Part shown: one piece after another, positions 57,590 through 64,000 of the stretch | How positions within the stretch are numbered: position 1 is the stretch's first letter | Layout of the letters: each line of letters starts with the position of its first letter | NCBI RefSeq assembly: GCF_026151205.1 | Contig: NC_087077.1 | Span: forward strand, 13,986,983-14,050,982 | Reading direction: 5' to 3' | DNA: 64,000 bases | Origin: Bolinopsis microptera | Taxonomy: Eukaryota > Ctenophora > Tentaculata > Lobata > Bolinopsidae | The notes under the pieces: model-generated | Told to the model about the DNA's origin: nothing | Seen by the model: the letters and a program-made list of their open reading frames with translations, nothing else | Databases searched by the model: none | Position numbers and translations under genes: made by a program

Positions 57590-59698
57590 ATGATTATAGT
57601 AGTCGTAACATTGGTATTAATACAAATCTCACACTGCAACATATCCCTCTATCTGCTCAACTTGGACACAGGTAAATAACGTGTTCTGAGCTTGTTGTAA
57701 CATAAGAAATGGAATTGTTTAATCAGAGTGGAATCTGTTCTGAAAGAATTCGTTAGATACTGTATGTGATCTGACCTCACCTGCTTCTAAGGTTTCAGTA
57801 AACGTGTTTCCAGCTTACTAACAGGAACAACTGATCTGAATATTAAGCTAAGTTTGATATCTTATAACAGTACTCGGAAATGGATTAATTACCTCAGGGA
57901 AAGCATTAACGTCAGGAGGATCAAAAGTGCAATTTAGTGATGTTGATTTTGGGAGTCCTAACCAACTCTGGCAGTAAGTAATGAAAGTTTATCTCAAGAA
58001 ACGGTATTTCAACATTAGTTTATTTCAGACATTGATGGTAAATAATCAATGGTGTAAATCACCACTGAAACTTAAGTTCTTGAGAATAAATGCCCCTCAC
58101 ACAAAAAAGTCATTAAAAAAAACTTTAACGGCCATTATCTCGAAAGTTTTTTAACATTCGCCCATGACGATATGTTTTGAATAGCTTAAAACCATATTAT
58201 TTAATAATGAAACTTCACACAGGTTCACTTCAGACGGGAGTCTGATCGTGTCACAAGATGACAACTATCTGGGCTTCGACCACGTGACCAAAGACCTGGA
58301 ACTGAAACAAACCTCAGATGTGACATGGTCCTGGGTGGATATGAAGATACAAGCCACTGATCAGAGTCCAGCTCAGCTGGTTTGTCTCGGGCCTAACGCT
58401 AATCAGGTGAGATGGAATTTTCATGCCCCTAAAAATATGTTAATTTATCGACCAGATTCTTTTAATCTACTCTTTATGAACATTTTCATTCATGACCAAA
58501 ATGTTGGCATTTAGACAGTCCTACCTCTGTATACAAAGATACAATAGTGGATTTGGCTGCGCTACAGCTACGAGAAGATTACCACTCAGCGCATTTTAAT
58601 CACATTGTACACTTCCTAAGTTATTAATCGTATTTTACCAATATTTTCACAGGTGGTTTCATGTGACAAAGGAGCAAACATCACACTCCAAGTTCATGAG
58701 GTAGAACTCTACAATTTGGTCAAAGATATTAGATCCTCTATAGATAACGCTACCAACGAGTTAAAGAGCAATTTGACGAGTAAGTCGTGTCGAGAATAAA
58801 ATTACAGTTCTAAAACTAAACCAATCAGCAAAACGTCACTTCAGCCGCAGTTTTAAAAACTGGAATATTATTATCAAAATGCGCCTTTTATTTGTCTGAT
58901 ATCCACTTCTGAAATCAGCGTTATTCCATATTGATCATCAAGGTTGCAATTTTATCTATAATTACAAAAACTGCAGAATTTAAGAGTACCACTTTATACC
59001 CAAGGTGTTCAACAAAAAACAAGTGCAATAGAAAAGAAGATAAACGAAACTCAGGGGCACCTGGACCAATGGGACAAAGACCTGCCAAAACATATAGAGG
59101 ACTTTGAGGAACATTCTAAAGTTGTGTCAGACAACATTACTCTCACTAAAGGCCATCTGGAGGAGGCCATGGACCTAGTTAAAGGTGATTGAATTCTTCA
59201 AATACCTGTTCTTAAACAAGCTAATTTCATAATTGGGAGAGGGGCAGGTGGGGGGGGGGGGCAATCCCATCGATGCTAATGTCCATTTTACCAAAAGTTG
59301 AGCAATAAATAGACAACATTTAAATGGAACATTTTTATATTATTTATATCAAATTACCAACTAACTAACTCTCCTTAGACGACATAAAGACACTGAGCGT
59401 CTCAGTCGAGAACATAACCAACCACCTCAACTCAACTAAAGTCAACTTTACAGCACTTAACACAGCGCTGATCACCTACAAAAACAACACCAACACGACC
59501 ATCAACCAAGAAATGGAGAGGGTTCAGGAGGAACTGAAAACTAAATCTGCTAACGGTCACATCATCCCGGACAACGTGTATGAGTTCAGTGTTTTGTTCT
59601 TACTTGCGCTGGGCATTGTTAATGTTATGGACATTGGACGTAGACTCATTATCTATTCCATCAATCAGAGAGCCCCTGACAAATACGGCACTGAGTAA
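57590..59698 (+). CDS. Secreted or type I membrane protein with coiled-coil region, unrecognised
   Basis: Exons 57590-57671, 57871-57973, 58223-58406, 58653-58779, 59005-59184 and 59379-59698 join in phase to 996 nt (331 residues). Residues 1-16 (MIIVVVTLVLIQISHC) form a signal peptide. Residues 30-150 are a compact domain with LWQFTSDGSLIVSQ and DVTWSW, reminiscent of a beta-trefoil (QxW-like) repeat but too short to assign. Residues 150-285 are polar and helical with many NxS/T sites (NIT, NAT, NLT, NST, NFT, NNT). A hydrophobic segment (about 294-313, VLFLLALGIVNVM) precedes a basic, 18-residue cytoplasmic tail, giving a type I topology. The start is set by the signal peptide. The family is not recognised. 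Confidence 0.8.
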
Positions 59699-59780
59699 GG
59701 TTTGAACTACCATAAACTTCTATGAAATACTATAAACTACTATGAACTACCATAAACTACTATACTATGAACGGACTATA

Positions 59781-62636
59781 GGGGGGGGTGTCACGTCCGT
59801 CTATGTCCGCCTATGTCCTGTCCTTTTTGGATTCTATGAGACAACGGACGTGTTTTTTGGGACATTGGCGGACACGGACGGACATTGGCGGACACGGACG
59901 GACATTGGCGGACTCGGACGGACATTGGCGGACTCGGACGGACATTTGCGGACCCGGACGGACATTGGCGGACTCGGACGGACATTGGTGGACATTAGCG
60001 GACATATAAGAGGTCTAAAAGTCTAAAGAATAAAGATCTCACAAATATTCCCAATATTTAATTAAATCCAGTCACCAAATCCGGTCGCTAAATCCAGATC
60101 TATTTGTGTCGTCAACATATCTTTGAAACAGTTACACAGGGTACACAGTAGGCACAGTACCTATTCAACGAAATATAGGGAATATAACTTATTAATCACA
60201 CTAAAGCTATTAATAGCTTTAACTTATTTTATCAAATTATATAGGGACCCAGGAAAAGGCCCCAGGAGGAGGAGGAGGAGGAGGAGGAGGAGGAGGAGGA
60301 GGAGGAGGAGGAGGAGGAGGAGGAGGAGGAGGAGGAGGACTGGGGAGGAGGAGGACTGTTGAGGACTGATGAGGAGGACTGAGGACGAGAAGGAGGAGTA
60401 GAAGGAGAACTGAGGAGGGGAGGAGGAAGAGGACTGAAGAGGACTCAGGAAGACCCAGGAGGAGGACCCAGGAGGAGGACCCAGGAGGAGGAGGAGGACT
60501 GAGGAGGATGACTCAGGAGGAGGAGGACTCAGGAGGAGGACCCAGGAGGACTGAGAAGGTGGAGGACTGTTGAGTACTGAATAGTACTGAGGAGGATGGC
60601 TGAGGAGGATGGCTGAGGAGGATGGCTGAGGAGGATGACTGAGGAGGATGACTGAGGAGGATGACTGAGAGGGAGGAGGAGGATCAGGAAGACCCAGGAG
60701 GAGGAGGAGGAGGAGGACCCAGAAGGAGGACCTAGGAGGAGGAGGAGGAGAACTGAGGAGGATGACTCAGGAGGAGGAGGACTCAGGAGGAGGACTGAGA
60801 AGGAGGAGGACTGAGGAGGATGGCTGAGGAGGATGGCTGAGGAGGATGACTGAGAGGGAGGAGGAGGAGAAAGAGGAGGAAGAGAACTGAGGAGGAGGAG
60901 GAGAAGGACTGAGGAGGAGAAGGAGGACCCAGGAGGAGGAGGACCCAGGAGGAGGAGGACCCAGGAGGAGGAGGACCCAGGAGGAGGACCCAGGAAAAGG
61001 CTCCAGGAGGAGGAGGAGGACTGGGGTGGAGGAGGACTGTTGAGAACTGATGAGGAGAACTGAGGACGAGGAGGAGGAGTAGGAGGAGGACTGAGGAGGA
61101 GGAGGAGGACTGAGGAGGACTGAGGAGGAGGACTGACGATGACTGAGAAGGAGGAGGACTGAGGAGTACTGAGGAGGATGGCTGAGGAGGATGGCTGAGG
61201 AGGATGGCTGAGGAGGATGAATGAGGAGGATGACTGAGAGGGAGGAGGAGGAGGACTCAGGAGGAGGACTCAGGAGGAAGAGGAGGAGGACTCAGGAGGA
61301 GGACTTAGGAGAAATGAGAAGGAGGACTGAGGACTGGAGGAAGAGGACTGGGGAGGATCAGGAAGACCCAGGAGGAGGACCCAGGAGGAGGCGGAGGAGG
61401 AGGACCCAGGAGGAGGAGGAGGACTGAGGAGGACTGAGGAGGAGGACTGACGATGACTGAGAAGGAGGAGGACTGAGGAGTACTGAGGAGGATGGCTGAG
61501 GAGGATGGCTGAGGAGGATGGCTGAGGAGGATGAATGAGGAGGATGACTGAGAGGGAGGAGGAGGAGGACTCAGGAGGAGGACTCAGGAGGAAGAGGAGG
61601 AGGAGGACTCAGGAGGAGGACTTAGGAGAAATGAGAAGGAGGACTGAGGAGAACTGAAGAGGAGGAGGAGGAGGAGGACTGAATAGGAGGAGGAGAAGGA
61701 GGGGGACTGGGAGAGGACTGAGGAGGAGGAGGACTGATGAGAAGGATGATGAGGAGGACTGAGGAGGAGGACTGAGGACCGAGGAGGAAGAGGAGGAGGA
61801 TAAAGAGGAGGAGGAGGACCCAGGAGGAGGAGGACTGAGGAGGACTGAGGAGGATGGCTGAGGAGGATGACTGAGAGGGAAGAGGAGGAGGAGGAGGAGG
61901 ACTCAGGAGGAGGAGGAGGAGGACTGAGAAGGAGGAGGAGGAGGACTGAGAAGGAGGAGGACTGAGGAGGAGAAGGAGGAGGAGGAGAACTGAATAGGAG
62001 GAGGAGGAGGGGGACTGGGGGAGGACTGAGGAGGAGGATGGAGGACTGAGGAGAAGGATGAGGAGGAGGACTGAGGAGGACTGAGGAGGAAGAGGAGGAG
62101 GATGAAGAGGAGGAGGAGGACCCAGGAGGAGGACCCAGGAGGAGGACTCAGGAGGAGGAGGAGGAGGACTGGGGAGGAGGAGGACTGTTGAGGACTGATG
62201 AGGAGGACTGAGGACGAGGAGTAGGAGTAGGAGGAGGACTGAGGAGGGGAGGAGGAAGAGGACTGAGGAAGATCAGGAAGACCTAGGAGGAGGAGGAGGA
62301 AGAGTAGGAGGAGGAAGCATCTAAATGTTATTTCCATTTTAGTCCGTTTTTGTCCATTTTTGTCTGTTTTTGTCCGCTCTATTTTTTGTCCGTTTTGAAA
62401 ATATAGGGTACCGAACGGACAAAAAACATGATATAACAGCAAAAATTGAACATTTTATTTAGCAATTTAGGTGTCCATTAATGTCCGTATATGTCCGTCT
62501 ATGTCCGCCAATGTCCGCCTATGTCCGTCTATGTCCGCCTATGTCCGCCTATGTCCGTCTATGTCCGCCTATGTCCTGTCCTTTTTGGATTCTATGAGAC
62601 AAGCGGACATAAACGGACGTGACACCCCCCCCCCCC
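59781..62636. mobile_element. Non-autonomous TIR element, copy B
   Basis: Same architecture as 34013-36307: poly-G/poly-C ends, TGTCACGTCCGT inverted termini, cggacattgg array, about 2.07 kb of purine-rich sequence, and an atgtccgcct array. Flanked by the 6-bp duplication ACTATA (59775-59780, 62637-62642). It lies 82 bp after the preceding gene's stop codon, probably in its 3' UTR. Confidence 0.92.
60245..62320. repeat. Polypurine tract, copy B
   Basis: About 2.07 kb of ggaggaggactgagga-type sequence, longer than copy A, with a pure (GGA)n run at 60266-60338. Not coding. Confidence 0.95.
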
Positions 62637-62642
62637 ACTATA

Positions 62643-64000
62643 ATAACAGTCATTAAATAACTCAGCGTATTCTAAAATATGTTGTTTATTTGGGAATGCT
62701 AACTTCAACTCATTCTGATTCTGTATGTGAATTTTATTTATTTGATTTTAGGGTAAACCTTTTGTAGATATGAGAGATTTTTCCGTAATCAATTCAAAAT
62801 GTAACAAAGACTGCCGGCGGTCGATAATACCGTAGGTGAGTTGTAAAATTATAATATACATATCGTACTCGTTGAGTTAAATCTATTGTCGGCTTTACTT
62901 CATTGAATAATTAATCTAAGTTACAATGGAATGTTTGTATTATATATTTGTTAAGTGATTTAAATTCTGTGAAATCAATATTTTTGAAAATCGAACTTCA
63001 CTTTCAAGACGCAATTCAGTGTTTATTGTGATTTGTGGGTACAAACTCGAGATAAAGCAATCCGTGGACAAACAGAGTTTCTTACCTATAAAATAATTAA
63101 AAGCAAAACATATTCTCAAAATTTGTCCCCGATTTGTGAAAGAAAACCACGAGGAGCATATCCAAATGATGTCCTCCTCACGAACCAGGTGATGGTGATA
63201 ACTTCTAATGTCATGTTGGGAACTGACTTATCTTCACGTGGAGTGAGGAGTGTCAGAGGGAGTGAGCCAAGACGCAAGTTATCACTCGTGAAATTTAATA
63301 AAAATGTCAAACTAATAGCATGAAGTAACCACCTTTGAGAGGTTTTGACGACCAATATAGTATATCTTGAACGCAGTTGAGATCAAATCTTAATTAAATG
63401 TCATAAGTTAAAGCACCGTATCTCTGAGCAATCAAAAGAATTGACAAGAACCCCGAACGAAATTGGAGATCACAAAATGTGACCAATCTACGAATACTTC
63501 ATTAGTGCTTATTAGCCCTACTTAATTTCTCGTTAGGTGAAGCCACCAAAATGGAGGCTGTTTCGTAGGTCACGCTTAACAGCTTAACTAATTGATAAGG
63601 GTTGTGACAGATGTTCCTTTCAAAACGTGACAACGATTGACCAATCAGTTTACATCAATGATCAAACTTTGGTTTATGAGCGATACCGCCTTGGCAAAAC
63701 CCCAGCCAAGCCATAGACCAATCAGGGAACATAGTATCGTGAGAAAGACAGCTGATTGGTCAATAGTTTAGTATTCTAACTTTCTAACACATTTAATAGT
63801 CTTAAATGATCTGTTGAGAAAATCGAACCTTCATAGTTAAAGCAGAAAATAAATAAATAGCATATATAAGTGCAGCCTGTTCGGTGTTCAAACGAATAAA
63901 AATATACTTCGATTCTAGTTCTGGATTTAAACTTGAAAATTAAATGTGCTGATATTGACCACATATAAATACTAATTATAGCAATTAGTTAATTTATTTA
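62643..64000. other. Right-hand flank, no supported gene
   Basis: One exon-like segment (62756-62833) has a ttttag acceptor, an open frame (GKPFVDMRDFSVINSKC) and a GTGAGT donor, but its frame ends in TAG at the donor and no partner exon was found. Three CCAAT/ATTGG boxes (63641, 63718, 63755) hint at a promoter near the right edge. Confidence 0.4.
63641..63759. promoter_or_regulatory. CCAAT cluster, possible promoter
   Basis: Two gaccaatca boxes and one inverted attggtca box within 120 bp, resembling the CCAAT arrangement upstream of HID1. No adjacent coding exon is visible in the window. Confidence 0.3.

Noticed and set aside
63033-63323. 96-codon plus-strand frame near the right edge
   Set aside because: No recognisable features and no flanking splice sites that connect it to other exons.

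Overview
The window is nuclear DNA of an animal: GT-AG introns, signal peptides, a class A GPCR and a cathepsin with a C-terminal ShKT domain, in an AT-rich background full of minisatellites and mobile elements. ShKT tails and the divergent gene set suggest a non-vertebrate metazoan; I cannot name the species or even the phylum safely.

One gene organises almost the whole window. HID1 (the trafficking protein of the Golgi and dense-core vesicles) runs on the minus strand from its start codon at 56594 to beyond base 1. Seventeen coding exons join in phase to 659 codons; only the last exon (about 40 residues by comparison with human HID1) lies off the left edge. Every other gene left of 56.6 kb sits inside a HID1 intron. 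Intron 14 (3.9-29.6 kb) holds a single-exon GPCR (minus) and a plus-strand tandem array of a six-exon gene for an unrecognised secreted 285-residue protein: six full-length copies, two deleted copies and a leading fragment. Intron 13 (29.7-44.1 kb) holds a broken non-LTR retrotransposon with a TIR element inside it, and a nine-exon plus-strand gene of the serine/threonine dehydratase fold; that gene's fifth intron holds a single-exon cathepsin-ShKT gene, giving three levels of nesting. Intron 10 (45.2-49.3 kb) holds a plus-strand gene of unknown function whose third exon is frameshifted by a 41-bp hAT-like insertion with an 8-bp target duplication. Intron 1 holds a 3.07-kb element with about 565-bp inverted repeats bounded by TTAA.

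Right of HID1, a CCAAT-rich divergent spacer (56.6-57.6 kb) leads to a plus-strand gene for a secreted or type I membrane coiled-coil protein (57.6-59.7 kb). Just downstream is a second copy of the TIR element found in intron 13. Both copies end in poly-G/poly-C, have 6-bp target duplications, and carry about 2 kb of almost pure purine sequence instead of a transposase gene. The last 1.3 kb has no gene I can support, only a CCAAT cluster.

Recurrent themes are genes nested in introns, simple-sequence expansions that start exactly at HID1 splice donors, and large inverted repeats. No RNA gene, CRISPR array or prokaryotic feature was recognised.
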